A stretch of DNA of 64,000 nucleotides from Vacuolonema iberomarrocanum LEGE 07170 (GTDB lineage: Bacteria; Cyanobacteriota; Cyanobacteriia; Elainellales; Elainellaceae): NCBI GenBank assembly GCA_015207365.1, contig JADEXA010000002.1, forward strand, positions 1 to 64,000, written 5' to 3'. Made by a program: the position numbers and the translations under genes. Below are positions 19,130 through 27,090 of this stretch, piece after piece. How positions within the stretch are numbered: position 1 is the first letter of the stretch; each line of letters opens with the position of its first letter. The notes under the pieces were generated by a model. It worked only from the letters and a program-made list of their open reading frames with translations, searched no databases and had not been told where the DNA came from.

Positions 19130-19174
19130 GATTTTTCCCGAAACCCTGGTAACACGAGGGTTTCGGGAAAAATC
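19130..19174. repeat. 18-bp hairpin between TPR genes
   Basis: Arms 19130-19147 and 19157-19174 (GATTTTTCCCGAAACCCT and its complement) enclose a nine-base loop. It sits about 100 bases beyond the stop of paralog 3 and could terminate that minus-strand transcript. It lacks the GC-GNY-GC apex of the other hairpins. The rest of 18730-19271 contains only the signal-peptide relic of paralog 2. Confidence 0.8.
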
Positions 19175-19271
19175 TGTGGCGAGCTATTCGTGGATTGGCA
19201 TTCAGTTTGACGACCTGCTGGGAGGCGATCGCCCTCAGCAGGTGAAAGAAATCGTTGCAAACCTGTCAGGT

Positions 19272-20450
19272 CTATGACTGATCCAACAACTGTTGAATTT
19301 CATCGCGAACGGGGGTTATTGCCTGGACACCCAACTCGATCGCTTGGTTCAGGTCAGAGAGTGCCTCTTCATAACGCTCTAGTTCCTGATAAATCAGTCC
19401 TCGGTTTACATAGGCAAAGCCATAGTTGGGTGCGAGTTCAATGGCGCGGGAGTAATCGGCGATCGCGTCCTCCAAATCCCCCCGATCTGCGTGGGCGTTG
19501 CCGCGATTGTTGTAGGCATCCACATATCGAGGTTCGAGTTCAATGGCTTGAGTGAAATTGATGATGGCTGCCGTAAAGTTTTGCTGGGCAGCGCGCATGA
19601 GGCCGCGATTGTAATAAGCAAGCGCATCTTGGGGATTCAGCTCAACGATTTTGGAGTAATCGGCGATCGCACTATCCAAATCCCCTTGGGAGTAATACGC
19701 CAAACCCCGACTGTTGTAGGCATTGGCATACTCAGGATCGCGTTCAATGGCTGCAGTAAAATCGGCAATGGCTCCGGCTAAGTCTCTCTGGTTCGCCCGG
19801 GCAAGGCCCCGATTGTGATAGGCGATCGCATCTTGGGGCTTCTGTTCAATGACTTGGGTGAAGTCATCGACGGCTCCGGCAAAATCTCCCTGGATGCGGC
19901 GGGCGAGGCCCCGATTGGTATAGGCATCGATATCGTCAGGATTACGTTCAACGGTTTGGGTAAAGTTGGCGATCGCTTCTCCCCAATTGCCCTGGCCAAC
20001 GTACGCAATGCCTCGATTGTAGTAAATGTCTGCATTGTCAGGATTCAGCTCAATCGCTTGGGTGAAATCGGCGATCGCCCCTTCCAGATCTCCTTGGTCG
20101 TAACGCGTCACGCCGCGCTTGAAATAGCTCTCTGCATCTTGGGGTGTGGCTTCATTGGCCGAGGTCGCCGCTGCACTCGTCGCCGCCATCTGGATGCTGG
20201 CCGTTGGGTCTAGTGGCTCGGCGATCGCAATGCCAGAGCTAAGGGTCATGACTAAAATGGCTGCAATGCCCACGACTCCTATCAACCACCCCAGCCGTTG
20301 TGGTGCGATATCGCGCGATTGTTGCTGCTTATCCCTAAAACCAATGCCCGATGGTCGGCAGGGTTGCATCATGTTGTGTCGTTTCTGGGTGTCACCATTG
20401 GCCAAGGCGTTGAGGCCACGGACTGTCCAGCGAATTAGGCTATTAACCAT
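19272..20450 (-). CDS. TPR protein with signal/anchor (paralog 3 of 5)
   Basis: 392 residues. A polar N-terminus (about 1-50) precedes the hydrophobic GVVGIAAILVMTLSSGIAIA (about 58-77). The start may be downstream, at a Met near residue 27 (MMQPCRPSG). Eight TPR units follow from about residue 103, with the family tail VQAITPVRDEIQQLLDQS. The units align one-to-one with paralog 1 (for example QDAIAYHNRGLARANQRDLA against QDAIAYHSRGVVYADQGNLA), pointing to a recent duplication. Export through Sec and a protein-binding role outside the cytoplasm are the best guess. Confidence 0.85.
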   Translation of the reverse strand: MVNSLIRWTVRGLNALANGDTQKRHNMMQPCRPSGIGFRDKQQQSRDIAPQRLGWLIGVVGIAAILVMTLSSGIAIAEPLDPTASIQMAATSAAATSANEATPQDAESYFKRGVTRYDQGDLEGAIADFTQAIELNPDNADIYYNRGIAYVGQGNWGEAIANFTQTVERNPDDIDAYTNRGLARRIQGDFAGAVDDFTQVIEQKPQDAIAYHNRGLARANQRDLAGAIADFTAAIERDPEYANAYNSRGLAYYSQGDLDSAIADYSKIVELNPQDALAYYNRGLMRAAQQNFTAAIINFTQAIELEPRYVDAYNNRGNAHADRGDLEDAIADYSRAIELAPNYGFAYVNRGLIYQELERYEEALSDLNQAIELGVQAITPVRDEIQQLLDQS

Positions 20451-20627
20451 AAGATGTCTGGTCGCTCATATTTCTGGGTGTCATTTTATCTGTTACCCAA
20501 ATACTGCCCAAAATCCCTGTTGCTGTTTTCTTTTGCCGAGTTACAGCTTTGGATAGAAGAACCGATCGCAAACCCATCCGGTTTATTATTGGCTCCTAAG
20601 TACAGGATCAAAAATCGAACCCCGGCT

Positions 20628-20686
20628 AAAACCCCTGATTGCGTGTGGCGCGGGCGGTGCCCGCGCCACACGCAATCAGGGGTTTT
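20628..20686. repeat. Perfect 28-bp hairpin with GGT loop
   Basis: Arms 20628-20655 and 20659-20686 are perfectly complementary with loop GGT. The top reads GGCGCGGGC-GGT-GCCCGCGCC. It lies just downstream of the stop of TPR paralog 4 and upstream of paralog 3 on the minus strand, so it may separate their transcripts. It belongs to the GC-GNY-GC apex group. Confidence 0.9.
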
Positions 20687-20695
20687 GCCCTGTAC

Positions 20696-21808
20696 TCAGG
20701 GTCGACCCAATAACCGTTGAATTTCGTCCCGGAGGGGAGTCAGCTCCTGGACACCCAACTCGATCGCTTGATTCAGATCGGCCAGGGCTTCTTCATAGCG
20801 TTCCAGATCTCGATAGACCAGCCCCCGATTTCCATAGGCAAAGCCATATTCGGGGTCGAGTTCAATGGCGCGGGAGTAGTCGGCGATCGCACCTTCCCAA
20901 TTGTCTTGCGCAGCCCGGGCATTGCCGCGATTGGTATAGGCTTCTACATTGTCGGGATTGAGGGCAAGGGCTTGGCCGAAGTCAATGGTGGCCTCCCTCA
21001 AATCTCCTCGACTCGCGTAGGCAAGGCCGCGATTGTTGTAGGCAATGGCATCTTGGGGATTGCGTTCAATGGCTTGGGAATAATCGGCGATCGCCCCGTC
21101 CAAATCGCCTCTCAGGTACTGCGCAAAGCCCCGACTGTTGTAAATATTGGCATCATCAGGCGTGCGTTTGATTGCCTCTGTAAAGTCAGTAATCGCCCCA
21201 GACAAATCCCCCTGATCTGCACGGGCAAGGCCACGGTTGTAATAGGCGATCGCATCATCAGGATTGCGCTCAATCGCGATGGAGTAATCGGCAATGGCTC
21301 CGGTGTAATCCCCCTGTGCCGCCCGCGCTAACCCCCGATTGGTATAGGCATCGACATCCTCAGGGTTGAGGTTGATGGCTTGGGTGAAGTCGGCAATGGC
21401 GTCTACAAAGTCGCCTTGGGCAACATGCGCAACCCCGCGATTGTAGTAGGCATCGGCATTGTCAGGGTCGCGTGCGATGGCTTGGTTGAAGTCGGCGATC
21501 GCCCCGATTACATTTCCTTGCTCATAGCGGGTAACGCCACGCTGATAGAAGTCGGCGGCAGTCTGGGGTCTGGCATTCTGCTTTGCTTCAATGGCCGCGA
21601 CCCGTTGTGCCATCGCTGCCGCGCCGGGTTGTTGAGCGATCGCCGTACCAGTGCTGAGGGCAACCGCTGAAGCGATCGCAAGACTGGCAAATCTCTGTCG
21701 CCAGCTACGATCCGCGCGCAATGTGTTGAGGGTATGGCTGAGTGAGTGACTCCGCTGAGTAACCATGAGGGCTGATGCTCCTGTCATTGGAGGCTGTTTG
21801 ACTGACAA
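20696..21808 (-). CDS. TPR protein with signal peptide (paralog 4 of 5)
   Basis: 370 residues. A basic stretch RADRSWRQR leads into FASLAIASAVALSTGTAIAQQ (about 40-60), ending in an Ala-x-Ala-like signal-peptidase site. Eight TPR units span about residues 80-352, followed by the family tail VQELTPLRDEIQRLLGRP. A Met at residue 15 (MVTQRSHS) is an alternative start. The repeat consensus is closest to paralogs 1 and 3, with more HIP1 octamers at the Ala-Ile-Ala codons. The function is unknown beyond a likely extracytoplasmic scaffold or binding role. Confidence 0.87.
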   Translation of the reverse strand: MSVKQPPMTGASALMVTQRSHSLSHTLNTLRADRSWRQRFASLAIASAVALSTGTAIAQQPGAAAMAQRVAAIEAKQNARPQTAADFYQRGVTRYEQGNVIGAIADFNQAIARDPDNADAYYNRGVAHVAQGDFVDAIADFTQAINLNPEDVDAYTNRGLARAAQGDYTGAIADYSIAIERNPDDAIAYYNRGLARADQGDLSGAITDFTEAIKRTPDDANIYNSRGFAQYLRGDLDGAIADYSQAIERNPQDAIAYNNRGLAYASRGDLREATIDFGQALALNPDNVEAYTNRGNARAAQDNWEGAIADYSRAIELDPEYGFAYGNRGLVYRDLERYEEALADLNQAIELGVQELTPLRDEIQRLLGRP

Positions 21809-21820
21809 ACGATCGAAGCT

Positions 21821-21919
21821 GGCGGTTAAAACCGCGTCTACATCTACAAAGCCCGCCTACGCGGACTCCATTAACCCGCGACGGCGGGTTTTGTTTGTGT
21901 AGCAGCGGTTTCAACCGCC
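21821..21919. repeat. Imperfect ~99-bp inverted repeat (GGCGGTT...AACCGCC)
   Basis: The outer arms GGCGGTTAAAACCGC and GCGGTTTCAACCGCC pair at the ends, CTACA/TGTAG continue the stem, and the centre contains CCCGCC and GGCGGG. Elements with this look are common dispersed repeats in cyanobacterial intergenic DNA. It lies just upstream of TPR paralog 4 and may overlap its promoter. Confidence 0.75.
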
Positions 21920-22028
21920 GCAACTCAGCGTTTTGTTAGCCAACCAGCGTTGGGGGTATTGATGCGATCGCCCAGAACCTCATAGCAGGATACCAAGGGT
22001 TGAGCCGAATGGCGCAAGTCCATCCACC

Positions 22029-22814
22029 TTACTGCTGTTCCAATACCTCTAAAATTTCGTCTCGAATAGGAATCATCTCCTGGGCTCCCAACTCAATGGC
22101 TTGCTCCAGATCGTCCAGTGCTTCTTCATAGCGCTCAAGGGCTTCATGCACCAAGCCCCGATTTCGATATGCCAGGGTCAATTCCGGGTTGAGTTCGAGC
22201 GCCTGACCATAGTCGGCGATCGCCCCTTCTAAGTCTCCCCGGCTCGCGCGGGCATTGCCGCGATTGTAGTAGGCACCAAGGGATGTGGGGTCGAGTTGAA
22301 TGGCCTGGTCGTAATCGGCGATCGCCCCCACAAAATCTTCTTGGGCACCGCGAGCATTGCCACGATTGACATAGGCATCTGCAAACTGGGGATTGAGTTC
22401 GATCGCCTCGGTAAAGTCGGCGATCGCCCCTTCGATATCTCCCTGATTCCGGCGCAGAACCCCACGATTGTTATACGCTTCGACAAATTGCGGATTGAGT
22501 TCAATCGCTTCAGTGAAGTCGGCGATCGCCCCGTTCCAATCACCCTGCTGGTAGCGGGCAAGGCCACGATTGTAATAGGAGTCAGCATCTTCAGGCGTGA
22601 TTTGAATGGCTAGGTGGTTGGTATAGGCTTGTGTACTAGCCGTTGTATCGGGTTGTTGGGCGATCGCCACGCCAGCGCTAAGGCTAATGGCTGAGGCGAT
22701 CGCAAGGCTGGCTAACCCTCTCAACCATCCCAGCTTTCGCTCATGCTTCCAGTCACCAGCATCGGACATAGCGTTGAGGGCATAGGCATTTTTGCAAATC
22801 CGATCGGTAACCAT
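22029..22814 (-). CDS. TPR protein with signal peptide (paralog 5 of 5)
   Basis: 261 residues, the shortest of the array. WLRGLASLAIASAISLSAGVAIAQQ (about 30-54) is a clear signal peptide. Five TPR units follow (about 75-245), then the tail AQEMIPIRDEILEVLEQQ. As the most upstream gene of the array, with 580 bases of non-coding DNA before it, it probably carries the main promoter, although long gaps and hairpins between the genes argue for separate promoters too. A Met at residue 16 (MSDAGDWKHERK) is an alternative start. Confidence 0.87.
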   Translation of the reverse strand: MVTDRICKNAYALNAMSDAGDWKHERKLGWLRGLASLAIASAISLSAGVAIAQQPDTTASTQAYTNHLAIQITPEDADSYYNRGLARYQQGDWNGAIADFTEAIELNPQFVEAYNNRGVLRRNQGDIEGAIADFTEAIELNPQFADAYVNRGNARGAQEDFVGAIADYDQAIQLDPTSLGAYYNRGNARASRGDLEGAIADYGQALELNPELTLAYRNRGLVHEALERYEEALDDLEQAIELGAQEMIPIRDEILEVLEQQ

Positions 22815-23392
22815 GAGGCTTCTGGTACTCCTATCTCTGGGTGTTATTGATACTATCGCTCAAAACGACATACCAGAATAGCGATGGTTGAGGTGAGGTG
22901 TGGAGGTTGGGGCGATCGCTCTTCACCCAACATCTTGCGAGTGTTGGCGATCGGCTCTCTCCGAGTGGTGAGTAATTTTATGTTGACGATGTTTCAGCTT
23001 GGGTATGCCCGTCCAGAGAAATGGTCGCGGTAACTGCCAACTGTGAATCAAGGTTAGGTGATGCGGATTTTGACAAAGTGAGTGATGCTGGCTGATTAAA
23101 GACTGTACATCTACACGGAACGGAAATGTCCCGGTAGATTAGATTCTGTCGGGACTCCTTATTGGGGAACTGCACACTTTCCTAATAAGGAACACTTTTA
23201 ACACTAAATTTTCACAAAACACGCAACACTAAATATCATATTTTTTTGTTCTTATAAGCATTCAAAACACTATAGGTGGAGATTTCAGTGGGTTGCCATT
23301 ACAAAAAACACATTAACTTAAAATAAATCCGGGAATCCCCAATAGCTTAACGTCATTAAAAGGTTTAATGTAGTATATGTGTGCTGTTTTTA
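22815..23392. other. Intergenic region between the TPR array and the Panacea gene
   Basis: Composition shifts here from GC-rich to AT-rich, announcing the accessory patch that follows. A short inverted repeat (TCCTTATT at 23156-23163 with AATAAGGA at 23184-23191) is the only structure seen. The stretch TTAATGTAGTATATGTG just before 23381 could hold a -10 box for the toxin-antitoxin pair. No gene is supported. Confidence 0.5.
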
Positions 23393-23872
23393 ATGCTTGT
23401 AAAGGTGGTGGGTAGCTTGTTTACATGCTTTGAAGTAGCTGATTATTTTATTTGGTTAGCTAATGAAACTGGTTCATTTATAAGCAATCTCAAACTTCAG
23501 AAGCTTGTTTACTACGCTCAAGCTTGGTATCTGGCTATTTATGAAAAACCTTTATTTAATGAGGATTTTGAAGCCTGGATTCATGGTCCAGTAATTCCTG
23601 ATCTTTACAGCAAATACAAAAATTTTGGCTGGCGTCCAATTCAAGAAGATGTTGAGCCTGATCTTCCTGATGATATAGAATCATTCCTCGAAGAAGTTGC
23701 AGATGAATACTTTGCTTGTGATGCATATGAGTTGGAAAAAATGACTCATCTTGAAGATCCTTGGATAGAAGCCAGAAAAGGGCTACCTATGGATAAGCCT
23801 TCAAGCAATGTCATTCGTAAGCCTTGGATGAAAGAGTATTATGGCAGCAAGCTCGAAGAAGAAGAGGATTAA
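23393..23872 (+). CDS. Panacea (SocA/DUF4065) domain antitoxin
   Basis: The best family landmarks are FEVADYFIWLANE, then ISNLKLQKLVYYAQAWYLAIY and FEAWIHGPVIPDLYSKYK, with a C-terminal acidic tail. This is the Panacea fold found in antitoxins that neutralise unrelated toxins by direct contact (known for the PanA family). ATG 23393 gives 159 residues. A TTG at 23417 behind AAGGTGGTGGG would give the usual family start a few residues before FEVADYF and may be the real one. It overlaps the next gene by 32 bases, the usual antitoxin-toxin coupling. Codon use is AT-rich, unlike the surrounding genes, suggesting transfer. Confidence 0.85.
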   Translation: MLVKVVGSLFTCFEVADYFIWLANETGSFISNLKLQKLVYYAQAWYLAIYEKPLFNEDFEAWIHGPVIPDLYSKYKNFGWRPIQEDVEPDLPDDIESFLEEVADEYFACDAYELEKMTHLEDPWIEARKGLPMDKPSSNVIRKPWMKEYYGSKLEEEED

Positions 23873-24311
23873 GAAAACAGAGTTTTCTAAGGAAAGTCCA
23901 TCTGGCATCAATGCAATAAAGCTCAAACCACCTGAAGGAATTAGCTTTTCTTTTAAGTATTTTGATAATACTCATGAGAAGTTTTTCTTCCATAACAAGG
24001 ATGGTCAGTATTGGATGACTTTAATGGAAAGAATGAAAGCTTTGTCAGATATGACTGCTTCAATTCTTAGAAATAGCAATAAAAACAAAACTTTAAGATG
24101 TCATCCAATTGATTGGCAGAGCAAGGGAGTTAGTGAAACTTGTTTTGGGATTCCAGGTGAGGAACAGCTTGTTGATACTCCATACCAATTTTCACTATCT
24201 GCTAACAAACAACATGGAAGAGTTCATGGCTTCTTTATAGAAGAAGTTTTCTATGTTGTTTGGTTAGATCCTGACCACAAACTTTATCCAGGAAATCCAG
24301 CTAAAAACTGA
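23841..24311 (+). CDS. Unrecognised protein, probable Panacea-paired toxin
   Basis: 156 residues starting inside the end of the Panacea gene. The N-terminus is lysine-rich (KKKRIKK). The middle has PPEGISFSFKYFDN and WMTLMERMKALSDM. The C-terminus RVHGFFIEEVFYVVWLDPDHKLYPG is strikingly similar in style to the end of small RNase-like or phage-derived proteins, but I cannot assign a family. The position behind a Panacea antitoxin makes it the presumptive toxin. The AT-rich composition matches its partner. The stop lies within the 3' end of a convergent gene relic on the opposite strand (TGA 24309-24311 against that relic's stop at 24301-24303). Confidence 0.7.
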   Translation: MAASSKKKRIKKTEFSKESPSGINAIKLKPPEGISFSFKYFDNTHEKFFFHNKDGQYWMTLMERMKALSDMTASILRNSNKNKTLRCHPIDWQSKGVSETCFGIPGEEQLVDTPYQFSLSANKQHGRVHGFFIEEVFYVVWLDPDHKLYPGNPAKN

Positions 24312-24543
24312 CTGATTTGATGAGGCGGGCGATGTATTGCTCATTGTCGAGGTGGTTGGGGTCGTTGATGATACCGCTGCGCTTGTCGGTTTTGACGCAA
24401 TATTGGGCGATCACCCAATCGAGGGCTGAGCGGTTGCCCAGACGGTATTCAAACACCTCTGGGGGGATGCCTGTGAAGGTGAGGAAGTCGTTGTCTTTGA
24501 GTTGGGTTTTGTCTTCGCTGAAGAGCAGTTCCCCGAAATACTA
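24301..24543 (-). pseudogene. C-terminal relic of a type ISP-like restriction-modification enzyme
   Basis: Reading the minus strand from an in-frame TAG near 24543 gives about 80 residues: FGELLFSEDK..., FLTFTGIPPEVFEYRLGNRS, ALDWVIAQYCVKTDKRSG, NDPNHLDNEQYIARLIKS, and a stop at 24301-24303. 'GIPxExxEYxLGNRSALxWVIxxYxVxTDKxSGIxNDPN' is the conserved end of the target-recognition part of single-chain type ISP and related helicase-methylase enzymes, as I remember it. The helicase, methylase and nuclease parts are absent upstream, so this is a fragment. It is GC-rich, unlike the Panacea genes that abut it. Confidence 0.75.
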
Positions 24544-24653
24544 GACGATCGATCGATTTCTGTTTTATGCAATGCATAATTTGTCTTTGAAACACAGGGC
24601 AACATACCCGCAAAGGTCTGCAACTATTCGAAGTCAATAAAATAGGCGATCGC

Positions 24654-25066
24654 CTATCCCTCATACTGGCTGAGTAGATTCATCAGGTAGGAGCAATCGC
24701 GCCATAGCCGAATCTCTCCAGACTTATAGACTTTGGTAATGAATGGGGCATCTTGTCCCTGCGCTAATCTTGCCATCTCTGAAGCCGCCGTAATGAAACC
24801 CTCTGCAATCGTTTGAGATGTCACGTTCGGCGCACCATCACAAAAACTTTTGCTTGAGCTTGGGCGATCGCCACTTGTTCTGGCAAGCGTTTCCCAATCC
24901 GTTCATCCACCGTCAAAATTACCCAACCCCTTCGGCTAACGTCAGGCACCCAATCTACATCCAAAATTCGGTGATGCAGAAGCGAGCTTGCTATCTCAAC
25001 CAAACCATCTCCGCAGAAAGATGCCTCTACAGCTCTTGCAGTTCTGCTGGTATTCAGGCAGTCCAT
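24654..25066 (-). pseudogene. Frameshifted PIN-like (VapC45-type) nuclease gene
   Basis: From ATG at 25064-25066 the frame reads MDCLNTSRTARAVEASFCGD, then DVDWVPDVSRRGWVILTVDERIGKR and AQAKVFVMVRRT before a stop at 24821. Shifting one base, the next frame continues SQTIAEGFITAASEMARLAQ, APFITKVYKSGEIRLWRDCS and ends at TAG 24654-24656. The order (DVDWxP, GWVILTxDxRI, VFVxxRRT, then PFIxKVYKSGEI) is that of PIN-like toxins of the VapC45 type, so both halves were one gene. The single-base disruption lies near 24825. An open frame extends upstream of the ATG to 25243, but that extra part has no recognisable domain. Confidence 0.7.
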
Positions 25067-25303
25067 CACCCGATGAAGCTTTTGGGTAGCTTTTTCTTTT
25101 TGAGAGAGCGTTTTTGGGGATGTAGGGGTGGCATCGGCGGCGGCGGTTGACAAAAGGTGAGGACATCGCACCCCACCTGCCCCGGTTTTGTAGCGCACCG
25201 TTTCCACTCGCTCAGCGCGACCTTGGACAATCGTGCGCTGCACACCGATCCAGGTGCCACCCTACATTATTCCTGCCTAGAATATTGCCTAGCTGATCAC
25301 AAG

Positions 25304-25519
25304 TCAGTTAATCGAACAGCTCTCTTCATCGCACGATATGCTCTCAGCCGCCGCTTCTGCAGGAACAATAGTGAACCCGCCAACTTGAATACCTTCAAAC
25401 CCGAACTGTTTTTGTAGCACTTCACTAAAGCTGGCAATGATATCTGGCAGTTGCCTTTCGAGATCAGTACGCAGTTGATCGGCTTCAGGCGGTGGGTTAC
25501 CAACGGGTGTCACAGACAT
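25304..25519 (-). CDS. 71-residue protein of unknown function with Cys-containing tail
   Basis: A good ribosome site (AAGGAT, about eight bases before ATG 25517-25519) supports translation. The N-terminal part (PPPEADQLRTDLERQLPDII) is acidic and likely helical, followed by FSEVLQKQFGFEGIQVGGFTIVPAEAAAES and a short end ISCDEESCSIN with two cysteines. The leader-like helix plus a Ser/Cys-rich tail is the layout of ribosomally made peptide precursors, but no modifying enzyme or exporter is nearby, so that remains a guess. An ordinary small cyanobacterial protein is equally possible. It lies upstream, on the same strand, of the PIN-like relic. Confidence 0.55.
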   Translation of the reverse strand: MSVTPVGNPPPEADQLRTDLERQLPDIIASFSEVLQKQFGFEGIQVGGFTIVPAEAAAESISCDEESCSIN

Positions 25520-26180
25520 AATTATGATCCTTGATGAATGACTACGTTTATTTATTATTGAAACTCTGACCTTTATAGGCTGATTAAGGGAGAGTAGATA
25601 CAGCGTTTTCTAAAACGTTGATAACTGGTTATTTCTGACGGGCTAATCTATTGGAGTCCACCAAATTAAATAACTCTGATGGAAAGATGGCAAAAAAGTT
25701 TAGACACTAAATCAAAACCGACCAAAGCGCTATGAGCAAAAGTGCCCCAAAGGAAATAACAGTCGCTGACCGATTGTATCTAAGATATCTATATATCAAA
25801 TAAATGACGCATACTGCTATACGAATAGCTTATGAGCACCCTTTGGAATTGATATTTTGCAGACTGGAGCTTTGAGCATGAAGCCTTGATCCAGTGGTTG
25901 CGGGCACAGGAATAGGAGTGGGCGATTCGAGTCAAAAGCAATTTGAGCATCATCCTGACGAAATTGTTCGCGAAGCGTCTCCGTTAGGAGAAAGCACACT
26001 TTAAGGATTACAAATCTGCGGTGTTTAACGTTTTAGATAGTGGGTTATGGCATCCTAGAGTGCCATCCTACCTTGGAGATTTTTGATCACAGTTTCGATC
26101 ACACTTTGTGCTCCAAACTTGCTCAATCATTGTCTTAACTTGTCCGAGTAACTTTTTGTGAAACGGTTCAAAAAGCTAAA
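25520..26180. other. Non-coding region with a short cyanobacterial repeat
   Basis: About 660 bases with no supported gene. At 25966-25993 the stretch TTCGCGAAGCGTCTCCGTTA resembles a dispersed repeat widely seen in cyanobacterial intergenic DNA. A 60-codon frame across it (25817-25999, minus) is mostly made of this repeat and is not called. The remainder is AT-rich and unstructured as far as I can see. Confidence 0.45.
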
Positions 26181-26204
26181 CCGCAAGGGCTATAGCCCTT
26201 GCGG
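26181..26204 (-). terminator. Hairpin downstream of tRNA-Thr
   Basis: CCGCAAGGGC and GCCCTTGCGG (10 bp) enclose TATA. On the minus strand it lies about 30 bases after the tRNA 3' end and is followed by TTTAGCTTTTTG, a plausible intrinsic terminator for the tRNA transcript. The U-run is interrupted, so the call is moderate. Confidence 0.55.
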
Positions 26205-26234
26205 CACGTTTATCTATAAGGTTTTTTTTACAAA

Positions 26235-26306
26235 GCTGGTGACAAGATTCGAACTCGCGACCCGCTGATTACAAGTCAGCTGCTCTACCAACTGAGCTAC
26301 ACCAGC
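26235..26306 (-). tRNA. tRNA-Thr (anticodon TGT)
   Basis: The minus strand reads a full cloverleaf of 72 bases. The acceptor stem GCTGGTG pairs with CACCAGC, the D-arm contains AGCTCAGTTGGTAGAGC, the anticodon stem GCTGA/TCAGC holds the loop CTTGTAA with anticodon TGT, and the T-arm contains GTTCGAATC. CCA is not encoded. It decodes ACA and other ACN codons by wobble. It is flanked by non-coding DNA on one side and a response regulator gene on the other. Confidence 0.95.
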
Positions 26307-26403
26307 AATAATATGCGTTTCTTAATTTAACATCCCTGGTGGGACTTTGTCTGGGGGGTTGCTAAGTTTTTCTGCGCTAGGGTTGATAGCTGTGCGATGT
26401 GGG

Positions 26404-27072
26404 TCATGGGTTGTCGTTGAGGGCGTCGCTGTGGGCTTGGGCGAAGAGGGCGGCTTGGGTGCGATCGCGCAGTTCTAGGCGAGCCAGGATGTTGGTCACA
26501 TGGTTTTTGACGGTGCCTTCGGAGATGTAGAGGGTCTGGGCGATTTCGCGGTTGCTGGCTCCGGTGGCGAGGAGTTTGAGGACGTCTCGTTCGCGGGGGG
26601 TGAGGTCTTTTAGGGTAGTGGGTGGTGGGGTAGGCGATCGCCCACTGAGTTGGGCGGTGAGCTTGCTGAGGATGCCGGGGCTGAGTTGGGTGTAGCCTTG
26701 GTGGGCAGCGCGGATAGCATCGGCCAGTGTTTCGGAGGGGGTGTCTTTGAGCAAATAGCCGACGGCTCCCTGTTGCAGGGCGGCGGTGACATATTCATCG
26801 TCGTCGAAGGTGGTGAGGATGAGGACTTTGGGGGTGGGGCGATCGCCCTGGCCTGCGTCCTGACAGAGTTTGGCGGTGGCGGCAACGCCATCCATTCCCG
26901 GCATCCGAATATCCATCAGCACCACATCGGGGTGCAGGGCTTGGGTTTGTTGCACAGCGGTGTCGCCATTCTCCGCTTCGCCGACGACATCGATGTCTGG
27001 CTCCAGCTCCAGCAAGGTGCGAAGTCCCTGGCGAATCAGGTGTTGGTCGTCCACAATCAGAAGGCGAATCAT
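26404..27072 (-). CDS. NarL/FixJ-family response regulator
   Basis: 222 residues. The receiver domain begins IRLLIVDDQHLIRQGL (acidic pair Asp8/Asp9). The phosphoacceptor is in DVVLMDIRMPGMDG (Asp near 54), then ILTTFDDDEYV and the conserved Lys in GYLLKDTP. The C-terminal LuxR-type helix-turn-helix shows LTPRERDVLKLLATGASNREIAQTLYISEGTVKNHVTNIL. It is a DNA-binding transcription regulator controlled by phosphorylation. The gene begins 18 bases after the stop of the antiporter gene on the same strand, so the pair is probably one operon. No histidine kinase is present in the window. Confidence 0.95.
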   Translation of the reverse strand: MIRLLIVDDQHLIRQGLRTLLELEPDIDVVGEAENGDTAVQQTQALHPDVVLMDIRMPGMDGVAATAKLCQDAGQGDRPTPKVLILTTFDDDEYVTAALQQGAVGYLLKDTPSETLADAIRAAHQGYTQLSPGILSKLTAQLSGRSPTPPPTTLKDLTPRERDVLKLLATGASNREIAQTLYISEGTVKNHVTNILARLELRDRTQAALFAQAHSDALNDNP

Positions 27073-27090
27073 AGCAGGGGGGGAGCGCGT

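Noticed and set aside
16334..22814. Regularly spaced repeats that might be taken for a CRISPR array
   Set aside because: The period is 102 bases and in frame with 34-residue TPR units; there are no constant repeat/variable spacer pairs.
25067..25290. Upstream extension of the PIN-like frame as a transposase piece
   Set aside because: A faint resemblance (RTIVQGRAERVETVRY) to ISAs1-type transposases was noted, but it is too weak to annotate.
25817..25999. 60-codon minus-strand frame
   Set aside because: Mostly formed by a known type of dispersed cyanobacterial repeat.
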